Shown here: positions 1 to 9,223 of the stretch, piece after piece
Layout of the letters: each line of letters begins with the position of its first letter
Position numbering within the stretch: the first letter of the stretch is position 1
Assembly: GCF_014698795.1 (NCBI RefSeq)
Contig: NZ_JACJTR010000016.1
Coordinates: forward strand, 1 to 64,000
Origin: Nostoc sp. FACHB-892
Lineage (GTDB): Bacteria > Cyanobacteriota > Cyanobacteriia > Cyanobacteriales > Nostocaceae
DNA: 64,000 nt
Reading direction: 5' to 3'
Translations under genes and position numbers: made by a program
Notes under the pieces: generated by a model
What the model was told of the DNA's origin: nothing
What the model saw: only the letters and a program-made list of their open reading frames with translations
Database searches by the model: none

Positions 1-125
<125 letters not shown>

Positions 126-138
126 TTATTCTAAGCTC

Positions 139-192
139 TAACTTAAATTAAAAGCGCTCTCCCACCAAGGAGGGCGCTTTTAATTTAAGTTA
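139..192 (+). terminator. Strong hairpin terminator after psbA
   Basis: Two perfect 19-bp arms (139-157 and 174-192) extend inward through a G-T wobble into CTCC/GGAG, leaving a 6-base loop. The stem is A/T-rich at the base with GCGC in the middle and has a T-run on its descending side, so it should stop transcription on the plus strand. Its symmetry would let it work from either direction. Confidence 0.85.
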
Positions 193-340
193 GTAACAGA
201 TACTGTTATGGAGTTAGATAAAAACTCAGAAACATTGTTGATAATTACTAAAAAATAGCGAAAAATTATACAAAAAACAAAGACAAACTTTGTAAAAACT
301 CTAGGTAGAATACATAAGCCTCACCTTTTTTCTCAAAATC

Positions 341-1429
341 ATGGGCAATATTTTTGGTCATCTATTTCGCATCAGTACTTTTGGCGAGTCTCACGGCGGC
401 GGTGTGGGGGTTGTGATTGATGGTTGTCCTCCACAACTAGAAATTTCGGCAGAAGAAATTCAAGTAGAGCTAGATAGAAGGCGTCCCGGACAAAGTAAAA
501 TTACTACGCCTCGCAAAGAAGCAGATACCTGCGAGATTTTATCAGGAGTATTTGAAGGCAAAACACTAGGAACGCCTATAACAATTTTGGTGCGGAACAA
601 AGATACTCGTCCCCAAGACTACGACGAGATGGCCGAGAAGTATCGGCCTTCTCACGCAGATGCAACTTATGATGCCAAATATGGCATTCGCAATTGGCAA
701 GGTGGGGGTAGATCCTCAGCGCGTGAGACAATCGGAAGAGTAGCAGCAGGTGCGATCGCTAAAAAAATTCTTCGTCAAGTCGCCAATGTCGAAGTTATCG
801 CTTACGTTAAGCGCATCAAAGACTTGGAAGGTGTAGTTGATCCAAATACTGTCACCTTAGAACAAGTGGAAAGCAATATCGTCCGTTGTCCCGATGCTGA
901 TTGCAGCGATCGCATGATTGAATTAATTGAGCAAATAGGCAGACAAGGTGATTCAATCGGCGGTGTAGTAGAATGTGTGGCGCGAAATGTGCCGAAAGGT
1001 TTGGGCGAACCAGTATTCGATAAATTGGAAGCTGATATCGCTAAGGGTGTCATGTCTCTTCCTGCTAGCAAAGGCTTTGAAATTGGTTCCGGTTTTGGGG
1101 GAACCCTGCTAACGGGAATTGAACATAACGACGAATTTTATATTGATCAAAATGATCAAATCCGCACCCTAACAAACCGTTCTGGTGGTATTCAAGGGGG
1201 GATTTCTAATGGCGAAAATATCATTTTACGAGTTGCATTTAAGCCGACAGCAACAATTAGAAAAGAGCAGAAAACTGTAACTCGTGAAGGCGAAGAAACG
1301 CTATTAGCAGCGAAAGGACGCCATGATCCTTGTGTATTACCACGTGCAGTTCCAATGGTTGAGGCAATGGTGGCATTGGTGCTGTGTGACCATCTGTTAC
1401 GGCATCATGGGCAGTGTAAGGTCTTGTAG
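341..1429 (+). CDS. aroC: Chorismate synthase
   Basis: AroC is the last enzyme of the shikimate pathway. It converts 5-enolpyruvylshikimate-3-phosphate to chorismate and needs reduced FMN. The 362-residue length is typical. Family signatures are present in order: GESHGGGVGVVIDGCPP near residues 16-32, RRPGQSKITTPRKE near 47-60, RSSARETIGRVAAGAIAKK near 124-142, and the C-terminal GRHDPCVLPRAVPMVEAM near 327-344. The ATG at 341 leads directly into the conserved N-terminus (MGNIFGHLFRISTFGESHG), which supports this start. It has its own transcription unit after psbA and no obvious hairpin follows it. Confidence 0.97.
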   Translation: MGNIFGHLFRISTFGESHGGGVGVVIDGCPPQLEISAEEIQVELDRRRPGQSKITTPRKEADTCEILSGVFEGKTLGTPITILVRNKDTRPQDYDEMAEKYRPSHADATYDAKYGIRNWQGGGRSSARETIGRVAAGAIAKKILRQVANVEVIAYVKRIKDLEGVVDPNTVTLEQVESNIVRCPDADCSDRMIELIEQIGRQGDSIGGVVECVARNVPKGLGEPVFDKLEADIAKGVMSLPASKGFEIGSGFGGTLLTGIEHNDEFYIDQNDQIRTLTNRSGGIQGGISNGENIILRVAFKPTATIRKEQKTVTREGEETLLAAKGRHDPCVLPRAVPMVEAMVALVLCDHLLRHHGQCKVL

Positions 1430-1651
1430 GAAATTTTAACTGACAAAAAATATTTATTTTCTTGTGAGAATTGCTGACTCTCTGCTACTAAAGTCAAATT
1501 GCAAAACCTACAAACTGCCCTGAATCCAACTCCAGCAGAAATAGCGATCGCACAAGAACGCATTGCTCAAGAAAAAGCTACGGGGCAAGGTAATTCTGAT
1601 TTCCACATCTGTACAAAAACCGGAAAACCCTCCTGCCTCCTACCTCCTCCC

Positions 1652-1948
1652 CTAATTCCAATCCTGTTCCTCTTTCTTCCCGCGACTTTTGTAAATTCCC
1701 CCCAAGTTGTGAATTTGACGAGTTTTCTCAAAAAGCTCGGCTTCGGTCAAACCCCACTGCTGCAAGGCTTTATCTAGGTCTTTTTGGATGTCTCTTGCCC
1801 CTGGAAACCCTTGATAACGCATTCGCAATCTAGCTAATTCTGCTAAGTTATAGTCTGTCGCCTCTTGAGCGAGTAAAATATCAATAAGGGTGCGATCGCG
1901 GTTATAAAGAGGGTGTTGTTGATCTTTACCTCCCGTTGGTTGAGTCAT
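1652..1948 (-). CDS. DUF3288 family protein
   Basis: This 98-residue soluble protein matches the cyanobacterial DUF3288 family, whose function is unknown. The recognisable core is KDQQHPLYNRDR near the N-terminus, then DYNLAELARLRMRYQGFPGA and a helical stretch QWGLTEAELFEKTR. The C-terminal tail (KSRGKKEEQDWN) is encoded in pyrimidine-rich DNA like the dispersed tracts elsewhere in this window, so the true family end may be near residue 85. It stands alone on the minus strand between aroC and clpC. Confidence 0.8.
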   Translation of the reverse strand: MTQPTGGKDQQHPLYNRDRTLIDILLAQEATDYNLAELARLRMRYQGFPGARDIQKDLDKALQQWGLTEAELFEKTRQIHNLGGIYKSRGKKEEQDWN

Positions 1949-2293
1949 GATGAGTCTTGAGTGTTAAGTGTTAAATCCTGAGTTTTTAGTTTAGCCCAGA
2001 GCACAGGAGTATATAAGGCAAAGGTAAATCACTAAACACTGAAACCTTAATTGTTAAATATACGACTACTGACTTCCTAATTACTCTACACAGCACGGGC
2101 TAAACGCCCTGCTATCGCTAACCGCACTCAAAACTCTTACAGACGGCAACTACACCTGAGGCTTACGGCTCTCACCACTGCCGCGAAAGTTTAAATAAAG
2201 TTACATTAGTCATTAAGAAAATACAAAAAACTTTAGATGAGGGTGAATTTTATCTCACCCAAAGTCCAAGCAGCGAGGGAGCAAGAACCCATT
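1949..2293. other. Intergenic region upstream of clpC
   Basis: No gene is evident. There is a short tandem (agtgttaagtgttaa) near 1959-1973. A dispersed repeat at 2097-2122 has a GGGC-taaac-GCCC hairpin and recurs with one change at 47722-47747. The clpC promoter should lie downstream of this repeat, but I cannot pick a convincing -10/-35 pair. An open frame continues upstream of the chosen clpC start to 2237. Confidence 0.5.
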
Positions 2294-4747
2294 ATGTTTG
2301 AACACTTCACTTCCGAAGCCATTAGAGTAATTATGTTAGCTCAGGAGGAAGCCCGTCGCCTGGGACACAATTTTGTAGGAACTGAACAAATTCTCCTGGG
2401 TTTGATGGGAGAAGGAACTGGGGTTGCTGCTAAAGTGCTGGCCGAATTAGGCGTTACCCTCAAAGATGCACGTCGCGAGGTAGAAAAAATTATTGGTAGG
2501 GGTTCTGGCTTTGTACCACCAGAAATTCCTTTTACTCCTAAAGTAAAAAGCCTGTTCGAGCAATCGTTTAAAGAAGCTCATAGTCTGGGACAGAATTACA
2601 TCAACACTGAACACTTACTTTTGGGATTGACCGAGGCTGGTGAAGGTGTCGCCGCCAAAGTCCTGCAAAATCTTGGAGTTGACTTTAAGAGTGTCCGCAG
2701 TGCTATAGTTCGCCGTTTGGGTGAAAATGCACCAGCTTTAGCTGGTGGTGGTAGTCAAAAACGCACCCAACCGCTAAGTATGGAAGAGTTTGGCAGAAAT
2801 TTGACCAAACTAGCACAAGAAGGCAGACTCGACCCCGTAGTTGGTCGTGAGAAGGAAATTGAGCGGGCTATCCAAATTCTTGGTCGCCGCACTAAGAATA
2901 ACCCAGTGTTGATTGGAGAACCAGGGGTTGGTAAAACTGCGATCGCAGAAGGTCTAGCTCAACGGATCATCAACCAAGATGTACCCGAAACCTTACAGGA
3001 TAAGCAAGTTATCAGCCTCGATATGGGGTCATTGGTAGCTGGAACTCGCTTCCGTGGCGATTTTGAAGAACGCATCAAAAAAGTCGTAGAAGAAGTCCGC
3101 ACTGTAGGCAATATCATCTTGGTGATTGACGAAATTCACACTTTGGTTGGCGCTGGTGGTACAGAAGGTGGTTTGGATGCAGCAAACATCCTCAAACCTG
3201 CCTTAGCACGCGGTGAACTCCAGTGCATCGGTGCAACTACCCTTGATGAGTATCGTAAGCACATCGAACGCGATGCCGCCTTAGAGCGTCGTTTCCAACC
3301 AATTATGGTCGGGGAACCCTCAGTAGAAGAAACCGTACAAATTCTTTACGGCTTGCGCGGCGCTTACGAACAGCATCACAAAGTCACAATTTTGGATGCG
3401 GCACTTGTAGCAGCAGCAGAATTATCAGACCGCTATATTAGCGATCGCTTCTTGCCAGATAAGGCAATAGACTTAATTGATGAAGCTGGTTCTCGCGTTC
3501 GTCTGCGGAACTCTCAAAGTTCTCCTAATAAAGAACTCAAGCGTGAACTTGCTGGCGTTACCAAAGAAAAAGAAGCAGCAGTCAGAGTCCAAGATTTTGA
3601 CAAAGCTACACAACTGCGCGACCAAGAGTTAAAACTCGCAGAACAACTGCAAGCAACCTTTGCACAAAACGATCAACCTGTCAACTCGACTGTAGTTGAC
3701 GAAGAAGACATCGCCCAAATCGTTGCCTCTTGGACTGGCGTACCAGTTAACAAGCTGACTGAATCTGAGTCAGAATTGCTTCTGCACCTAGAAGACACTC
3801 TGCATCAACGGCTCATCGGTCAAGAGCAAGCAGTTTCGGCTGTATCTCGCGGTATCCGTCGCGCCCGTGTTGGCTTGAAAAATCCCAATCGTCCCATTGC
3901 TAGCTTTATCTTCTCTGGCCCTACCGGAGTTGGTAAAACAGAATTGGCGAAGGCACTAGCTTCCTACTTCTTCGGTGCGGAAGACTCCATGATTCGCCTA
4001 GATATGTCCGAATACATGGAAAGCCACACCGTCGCCAAGCTAATTGGTTCGCCTCCTGGTTATGTAGGATACGATGAAGGCGGACAACTTACAGAAGCCG
4101 TGCGGCGGAAACCTTACACAGTGTTGCTATTCGACGAAATCGAAAAAGCACACCCCGATGTATTCAATATGCTGCTGCAAATGTTGGATGACGGTCATCT
4201 TACCGATGCTAAAGGTCGGAAAGTAGACTTCAAAAACACGCTGATCATTTTGACTTCCAACATCGGTTCTAAGGTGATTGAAAAAGGTGGTAGTGGTTTA
4301 GGCTTTGACTTCGACACTCAAGCCGACGCTAGTTATAACCGCATCCGCACCTTAGTAAATGAGGAATTGAAAGCTTACTTCCGTCCTGAGTTCCTGAACC
4401 GTCTTGATGAGATTATCGTCTTCACCCAGCTTTCTAGGAATGAAGTGAAGCAAATCGCTGAGATTATGCTTCGTGAAGTTTCTAAGCGCTTGACGGAAAA
4501 GGGAATTATCTTGGAAGTTAGCGATCGCTTCAAAGAACTTGTAGTTCAAGAAGGCTATAACCCCAGCTACGGTGCTAGACCATTACGCCGAGCGATTATG
4601 CGCCTTTTAGAAGATTCTCTCGCCGAAGCAATGCTGTCTGGTGAAATTACAGATGGAGACACAGCGCTTATCGATGTTGATGATGACTCTCAAGTGAGAG
4701 TACAAAAATCAGAAAAACGAGAATTGCTTTTGGCAAATGTTGGCTAA
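2294..4747 (+). CDS. clpC: ATP-dependent Clp protease ATP-binding subunit ClpC
   Basis: ClpC is a Hsp100 unfoldase that feeds substrates to ClpP. I start it at the ATG at 2294 because families begin MFEHFTSEAI; an in-frame ATG at 2237 would add 19 unconserved residues. From 2294 it has 817 residues. Domains are two Clp_N repeats (1-150), AAA module D1 with Walker A GEPGVGKT near 208, a UVR-type middle segment (DFDKATQLRDQELKL), and module D2 with Walker A GPTGVGKT near 541. The pore loop GYVGYDEGG and a GLGF tripeptide region fit ClpP docking. It is followed by a terminator and is monocistronic. Confidence 0.96.
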   Translation: MFEHFTSEAIRVIMLAQEEARRLGHNFVGTEQILLGLMGEGTGVAAKVLAELGVTLKDARREVEKIIGRGSGFVPPEIPFTPKVKSLFEQSFKEAHSLGQNYINTEHLLLGLTEAGEGVAAKVLQNLGVDFKSVRSAIVRRLGENAPALAGGGSQKRTQPLSMEEFGRNLTKLAQEGRLDPVVGREKEIERAIQILGRRTKNNPVLIGEPGVGKTAIAEGLAQRIINQDVPETLQDKQVISLDMGSLVAGTRFRGDFEERIKKVVEEVRTVGNIILVIDEIHTLVGAGGTEGGLDAANILKPALARGELQCIGATTLDEYRKHIERDAALERRFQPIMVGEPSVEETVQILYGLRGAYEQHHKVTILDAALVAAAELSDRYISDRFLPDKAIDLIDEAGSRVRLRNSQSSPNKELKRELAGVTKEKEAAVRVQDFDKATQLRDQELKLAEQLQATFAQNDQPVNSTVVDEEDIAQIVASWTGVPVNKLTESESELLLHLEDTLHQRLIGQEQAVSAVSRGIRRARVGLKNPNRPIASFIFSGPTGVGKTELAKALASYFFGAEDSMIRLDMSEYMESHTVAKLIGSPPGYVGYDEGGQLTEAVRRKPYTVLLFDEIEKAHPDVFNMLLQMLDDGHLTDAKGRKVDFKNTLIILTSNIGSKVIEKGGSGLGFDFDTQADASYNRIRTLVNEELKAYFRPEFLNRLDEIIVFTQLSRNEVKQIAEIMLREVSKRLTEKGIILEVSDRFKELVVQEGYNPSYGARPLRRAIMRLLEDSLAEAMLSGEITDGDTALIDVDDDSQVRVQKSEKRELLLANVG

Positions 4748-4867
4748 TTTCATACCCGATTACTTTTTGTTGTAATATTTGAGAAATACTCTAGCCTCTC
4801 ATCTCAGTAGAGGCAATCGCAGGGGCATCTCCGACAAACATAAAGTGAAATGGTATTATATCTTTTA

Positions 4868-4897
4868 CCCCTAGTAGAAATGCTGGGGGCTTTTTTT
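4868..4897 (+). terminator. Rho-independent terminator after clpC
   Basis: CCCC(T)AG pairs with CTGGGG, with one bulged T and an 8-base loop, followed by seven Ts. It lies 120 bases after the clpC stop. Confidence 0.75.
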
Positions 4898-4939
4898 ATG
4901 CGATTTCGTTTTTAGTGGGCAATATCCACCTACCCACAG

Positions 4940-5263
4940 ATGATTATAATGAGTTTAGAACATAGCAGCAATATGATTGAAAATCAGAACTTTCACATAG
5001 TTAAAGATACTGTCATAACTGATGAAAAAGGACGATTAAACTTGGGTACTGTTGCCAAAGCAAAGAGCTACCGAGTCCTCATCAATGACGCAGGACAAAT
5101 TTTGCTAGACCCAGTTGTAAACATTCCAGAAAGAGAACTTTGGATATGGGAAAATTCTGTAGCTCGTACCTCGTTAGAAGTTGGTGTAAAACAGGCAAGT
5201 TCTGGTGAACTTCACGACTTAGGCTCATTTACCCAGTATGCGGATCTAGAAATTGATGAATAG
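4940..5263 (+). CDS. AbrB/MazE-like antitoxin of a type II TA pair
   Basis: This is a 107-residue protein with a short disordered start, then VITDEKGRLNLG, which looks like the swapped-hairpin beta strand of small AbrB/MazE-like DNA-binding antitoxins. It continues YRVLINDAGQILLDPVV and a helical toxin-binding tail (ERELWIWENSVARTSLE). In-frame ATGs at 4949 and 4973 are possible starts; none has a clear Shine-Dalgarno. A RelE/ParE-like toxin follows 100 bases downstream in the same direction, so I infer the two form a TA module. The class assignment is by pattern only. Confidence 0.65.
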   Translation: MIIMSLEHSSNMIENQNFHIVKDTVITDEKGRLNLGTVAKAKSYRVLINDAGQILLDPVVNIPERELWIWENSVARTSLEVGVKQASSGELHDLGSFTQYADLEIDE

Positions 5264-5364
5264 GATGTCTCTACGACACCAAGATGTCACAAGGATACTA
5301 GCCCTGGACACTGATCTCAAAATATAATCCTTGTCACAAGGTTAATCTTTCGCACTAAACAATA

Positions 5365-5655
5365 CTGAATTTTAAGATAATATTTTCAACCGAGGCTAGT
5401 ACAGCATTAGCTAAACTACAACAAACCGACTCTAAGAAGTACCAGAAAGTTTTAAAAACACTGGGTTTAATGGAAGTAAACCTACGACACCCTAGTTTGA
5501 ATACTCACAAATATGAATCTTTATCAGGGCCCAATGGAGAAGAAATTTTTGAAGCCTATGTAGAAAACAAAACACCTGCTGCTTTTCGAGTTTTTTGGTA
5601 TTACGGTTCTGAACAAGGAGTTATAACTATACTAACGATTACACCCCATCCTTAA
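5365..5655 (+). CDS. RelE/ParE-like toxin with apparent CTG start
   Basis: The first ATG in this frame is at 5470, but clearly protein-like sequence runs upstream: LNFKIIFSTEASTALAKLQQ, starting at CTG 5365 just after a stop at 5356-5358. Read from CTG the product has 96 residues, a normal length for the family, and it ends with the typical RHPSLNTHKYESLSGPNGEE, AYVENKTPAAFRVFWYYG and a final ITPHP. No ATG, GTG or TTG precedes 5470 in frame. Either CTG initiates weakly or the start codon has mutated and the toxin is silenced. The partner is the AbrB-like protein just upstream. Confidence 0.7.
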   Translation: MNFKIIFSTEASTALAKLQQTDSKKYQKVLKTLGLMEVNLRHPSLNTHKYESLSGPNGEEIFEAYVENKTPAAFRVFWYYGSEQGVITILTITPHP

Positions 5656-5714
5656 TAACACCGTTGAACTTCTTGTTAACGGTATAAATGGGGCATATTA
5701 TTTTTATCCACAAC

Positions 5715-6815
5715 TCATGGCGATATTGATTCCTCTGGCAACAATTCTGATGCTACTTCACTCTCAACTACATTCTCAGAATCGCCAGATTTAGAAAAAC
5801 CATCTGCTACATCTTTGATAAAACCAGCTACAGGGACCGCGATTAACAAACCCAAGACTCCACCAACATTGGTTCCTATAAGTAAAGCAATTAACACCCA
5901 TATTGGTCTGATACCAGTAAATTTGCCTAAAAGCCGTGGTGCGATCGCCTGATCAATTAACTGGTCAATAACAACAGCTACTGCAAAAATCTTCACTGCT
6001 AGCCAAAAGTCATGTGTGGCTATTATTAAAGTTATTACAACAAGACTGACGACATCGCCAAAGGGAATTAAACTCAAAAGCCCAGCCCCCAAACCAAAAA
6101 GTAAAGCAAACTGGACTTGAAAAGCTAAAAATAATAATGTTAATGAAACTCCCATCAGCAAAGCCAAACTTCCCTGACCAATCAAGTAATTTTGAAAGTT
6201 TTGTTGAATAGATTGGCTTACCTTCGGAGCAAAACTTCCAGGTAGCTTTTTAAATATCCCCTCCCAAACCCTTGGCCCATCTAACAACAAATAGAAAGTC
6301 AGTACTATTATGATTAATGCCTCAGAGATACTATCAATCGTATCTATGATAATGCTTAGAAGTTTATCTGAAAGAAACTCTAATTCATTGGGTAATTGCT
6401 CAGTTAATCGGTTTAATAACTGAATTAAGTTCACATTTAAATTGTGCGTTAAAAACCAATCATTTAAAATATGAAGTTTTTCTTCGCTAGAATCAATCCA
6501 TCGGGGAAGGACTTTCACCATCTCATTAAATTGTTCTAAAACAATGGGAAGTAAAGTGATACCCAGACCAACGATAATTACCAATGCTAATATAAAAACT
6601 AACGCTACTGCATAGCCACGTTTCACTCCTCGCTGTTGGAGAACCGAGACAGGATAGTTTAAAACGAATGCGAGTAAAGTCGCCAAAACAAGAATTGTTA
6701 CAACAGGTTGAAAATTTTTAACCAGCAAAAATGCTAGCCAACCATTGAGAAAGACTAGAGGAAATAGCAGCGTAAAAATTAACCATTTCAGTACTTGATT
6801 GAGTGTAAAATTCAT
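5715..6815 (-). CDS. AI-2E family transporter (permease)
   Basis: This 366-residue integral membrane protein belongs to the AI-2E/PerM (UPF0118) family, whose members export varied small molecules or ions; the substrate here is unknown. About eight hydrophobic segments are visible, beginning WLIFTLLFPLVFLNGWLAFLL near 12-32. They are interrupted near residues 90-150 by the charged cytosolic segment typical of the family (RWIDSSEEKLHILNDWF). The conserved C-terminal RLLGKFTGIRPIWVLIALL and NVGGVLGLLIAVPVAG are present. The acidic tail is soluble. It is probably monocistronic. Confidence 0.88.
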   Translation of the reverse strand: MNFTLNQVLKWLIFTLLFPLVFLNGWLAFLLVKNFQPVVTILVLATLLAFVLNYPVSVLQQRGVKRGYAVALVFILALVIIVGLGITLLPIVLEQFNEMVKVLPRWIDSSEEKLHILNDWFLTHNLNVNLIQLLNRLTEQLPNELEFLSDKLLSIIIDTIDSISEALIIIVLTFYLLLDGPRVWEGIFKKLPGSFAPKVSQSIQQNFQNYLIGQGSLALLMGVSLTLLFLAFQVQFALLFGLGAGLLSLIPFGDVVSLVVITLIIATHDFWLAVKIFAVAVVIDQLIDQAIAPRLLGKFTGIRPIWVLIALLIGTNVGGVLGLLIAVPVAGFIKDVADGFSKSGDSENVVESEVASELLPEESISP

Positions 6816-6941
6816 AATTAAGTTAAAAATTAAAATTATTCTATTTACTAGATTGAAGCGAGTAATAAAATCTGCTCAAGAGGAAGTAGACAAGAAAAAT
6901 CTTCCCCATTGTCCATTCCCTACTTTCTATCATTTCGATTA

Positions 6942-8375
6942 CTAACTTTCAGAGAAAGCTAAAAATTGCTCCTCATTTATTCGCCCTGCTTGATACATAG
7001 TATTAGTAATTTCCGAAATAGTTAAAACCGCATGACTGCGATAACCATTTTGCTGTAACCTATCTTTCACCCCTTGTTCATGATCGATAAGTACCACAAT
7101 ATCATTAACATTTAATCCTGCTGATTCTAATTTTCCTGCCCCTTCCATGACACTTTTTCCACTGATGAGAATATCGTCAACCACTACAACTGTTTCACCA
7201 GGATGAAAGTTACCCTCAATTACTCTCCGAGTTCCGTGAGCCTTCACCTCTTTGCGAGGGAAAATCATTGGACAATGAAGGCGCAAAGCTAAACCAGTAG
7301 CTGTAGGCAAAGAACCATAAGGAATACCTGCTAACCTATCAAAATTCAGATTTTTCAAAATATCCTCATAGGCTGTGAGAACTTGATTAAAAACTTGGGG
7401 ATTAGAAATAATTTTGCGTAAGTCAATGTAATAAGGAAATATAGCTCCTGATGCTTGGACAAAGCTGCCAAACATAATGCAGTCAATATCATAAAGTTGT
7501 AAAATCAAATCCTGGTGGGGGTGCTGATTTAGGAAACAAACATCAGGTAACCACACAGAACAAGTGGAATTTTCATGAATTATTTCAGTTTTTATTTGAT
7601 TAATTTCTGTGCGTAAAAGCTGAATTTCCTCAGATAATTTTTGCTGTCCCAACATATCTTGAGGAACAGGAATCAGCAAACCATCGCCGTTAGCATTCAA
7701 ACCTGCTTCTAAAAATTGCTTCAGGTTTCCACCCTGTGCCCAGATGCTACGCGCCATAATAATTCGTTCAGGTGCGATCGCTTGAATAAGTGCTAAAACT
7801 TCAGGATTTGTAGTTCCTACCTCCAAACCCAATTGCTCTGGAGTTCCCCAGGTTTTTGATTCTTTTACCACCTGTAAATAAAGGGGCGATTCGTTTGTAG
7901 GATATTGCTGTAAAGCTTCTGCACCTGGATTAGAAGTACAACATAAAATAAACACCGCTTTATCAGGATAGACCAAAAAAGGTGCTACATGATCTTGTCC
8001 TGTATACGGAGTAAGGGTGATTGCATCCACCTGCCATTCTGTAAACACAGTTTGGGCAAAGATTGTACTAGTATTTAAGTCACTGTGTTTGGCATCTAAA
8101 ATAACTGGGATGTGGGCTGGAATAGCTGCTAAAGTTTTGTACAGCAATTCTAAACCGGGAATACCTAATGCTTCGTAAAAGCCAAGTGTCGGTTTATAGG
8201 CACAAACAAAATCAGAAGTTTCAGCAATAATGAATTGTAACCACTTCTCTAAACCAGCGATGAGTTCTTCAGATTCATAACGCACAGGCATCATCTCTGG
8301 ATTTGGATCAAGTCCTACAAATAGTAAGCTTTGATTTTGCAAGATATTACGATTCAATTTATCAAAAAAGTTCAT
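6942..8375 (-). CDS. pyrFE: Bifunctional orotidine-5'-phosphate decarboxylase / orotate phosphoribosyltransferase
   Basis: This 477-residue fusion covers the last two steps of UMP synthesis. Residues 1-270 form the decarboxylase: VGLDPNPEMMP near 20, and VILDAKHSDLNTST near 90-103 with the catalytic Lys/Asp cluster. Residues 285-477 form the phosphoribosyltransferase: the PRPP-binding motif VVVVDDILISGKS lies near 390-402. The PyrF-PyrE order is known from cyanobacteria and differs from the animal UMP synthase order. The ATG at 8375 directly precedes the conserved start (MNFFDKLNRNI). It is a single gene. Confidence 0.95.
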   Translation of the reverse strand: MNFFDKLNRNILQNQSLLFVGLDPNPEMMPVRYESEELIAGLEKWLQFIIAETSDFVCAYKPTLGFYEALGIPGLELLYKTLAAIPAHIPVILDAKHSDLNTSTIFAQTVFTEWQVDAITLTPYTGQDHVAPFLVYPDKAVFILCCTSNPGAEALQQYPTNESPLYLQVVKESKTWGTPEQLGLEVGTTNPEVLALIQAIAPERIIMARSIWAQGGNLKQFLEAGLNANGDGLLIPVPQDMLGQQKLSEEIQLLRTEINQIKTEIIHENSTCSVWLPDVCFLNQHPHQDLILQLYDIDCIMFGSFVQASGAIFPYYIDLRKIISNPQVFNQVLTAYEDILKNLNFDRLAGIPYGSLPTATGLALRLHCPMIFPRKEVKAHGTRRVIEGNFHPGETVVVVDDILISGKSVMEGAGKLESAGLNVNDIVVLIDHEQGVKDRLQQNGYRSHAVLTISEITNTMYQAGRINEEQFLAFSES

Positions 8376-8452
8376 TTTTTTAGCTTAAAAAAGAGTCATT
8401 GGTCATTAGTTATTAGTTTCTACGTCTTCCTATCCCCATGACCATAGTTTGT

Positions 8453-9049
8453 TTACCAAAACATTGATTCTGTTAATTCAGTACCACCAGCCTTGCGCCC
8501 TAATCGAGAGTGAATTATTACAAATAAGATAACCATCGGCACTGAGGCAAAGTGAACAATTCGCAATGCTTGCCAATCGCCAAAAAAATCCACAATCCAG
8601 GGAAATTGAGCAGGTTTATACATTCCTATGCCTGTAAATAAAGCCAGCAGCAAGATAGGAATAATTGCTGTATATGCAATTCGATGCCAAGCATAAATTA
8701 GGCGTTTAGAATTTTGACTTTTTTGTAATGCTTTGAAATCATTAGCACCTACAAACCGATGTCGCCAGCGCCGAGTAATTACAACGTAAATTCCATACCA
8801 AAGTAGATTCAGCGAAAATAACCACATTGCGGCAAAATGCCAGTGTCTTCCTCCTGCAAGCCAACCTCCCAAAGTAAATATTGGAGGAATGTGCAAACCT
8901 GCACGTCCACCAAAAACAGGGTTGGCGTTGTAAATTTGTAACCCACTGGTGAGCATGATAAATAGACTAATGATGTTACACCAGTGGAAAATTTTGGCTG
9001 CGATCGCTTGAGTAGGTAGCTTTCGAGTTTCAGAGGGGGTCAAAGTCAT
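8453..9049 (-). CDS. Cytochrome b/b6-like domain membrane protein
   Basis: This 198-residue protein has four predicted membrane helices (about 16-36, 72-92, 119-140 and 163-183). Histidines sit at helix starts or ends (HWCN, HWHFAAMW, WHRIAY, VHFA, IIHSRLG). This is the pattern of the di-haem cytochrome b subunits associated with [NiFe] hydrogenases, thiosulfate reductase or sulfite-oxidase-like molybdoenzymes. No catalytic partner is adjacent, so its redox partner is unknown. It likely shuttles electrons in the plasma or thylakoid membrane. Confidence 0.78.
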   Translation of the reverse strand: MTLTPSETRKLPTQAIAAKIFHWCNIISLFIMLTSGLQIYNANPVFGGRAGLHIPPIFTLGGWLAGGRHWHFAAMWLFSLNLLWYGIYVVITRRWRHRFVGANDFKALQKSQNSKRLIYAWHRIAYTAIIPILLLALFTGIGMYKPAQFPWIVDFFGDWQALRIVHFASVPMVILFVIIHSRLGRKAGGTELTESMFW

Positions 9050-9223
9050 AGGTTTTGACTGATAAAATTTGCTGTTTATCTATCTTGGGTAAATGACACC
9101 GCAAGTTTCGAGGTAGTTATTACTTACCCTCTATTTTCCCTTAACCGAGCAGTATTGCCGTTCATCCTGCCTCCCCTATTTAAGATTTACTGTATAAATA
9201 ACCTTTTATTGTCAATTAATTAC

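Noticed and set aside
1499..1777. Plus-strand frame of 92 codons starting LQNLQTALNPTPAEIAIAQE
   Set aside because: The first 30 residues look protein-like, but the rest is antisense to the DUF3288 gene and pyrimidine-rich repeat; there is no usual start context. At most it is a short remnant.
9155..9223. Upstream TTG start for the TrpB2-type gene
   Set aside because: It adds 23 hydrophobic residues unlike the family; the ATG at 9224 matches the usual N-terminus.
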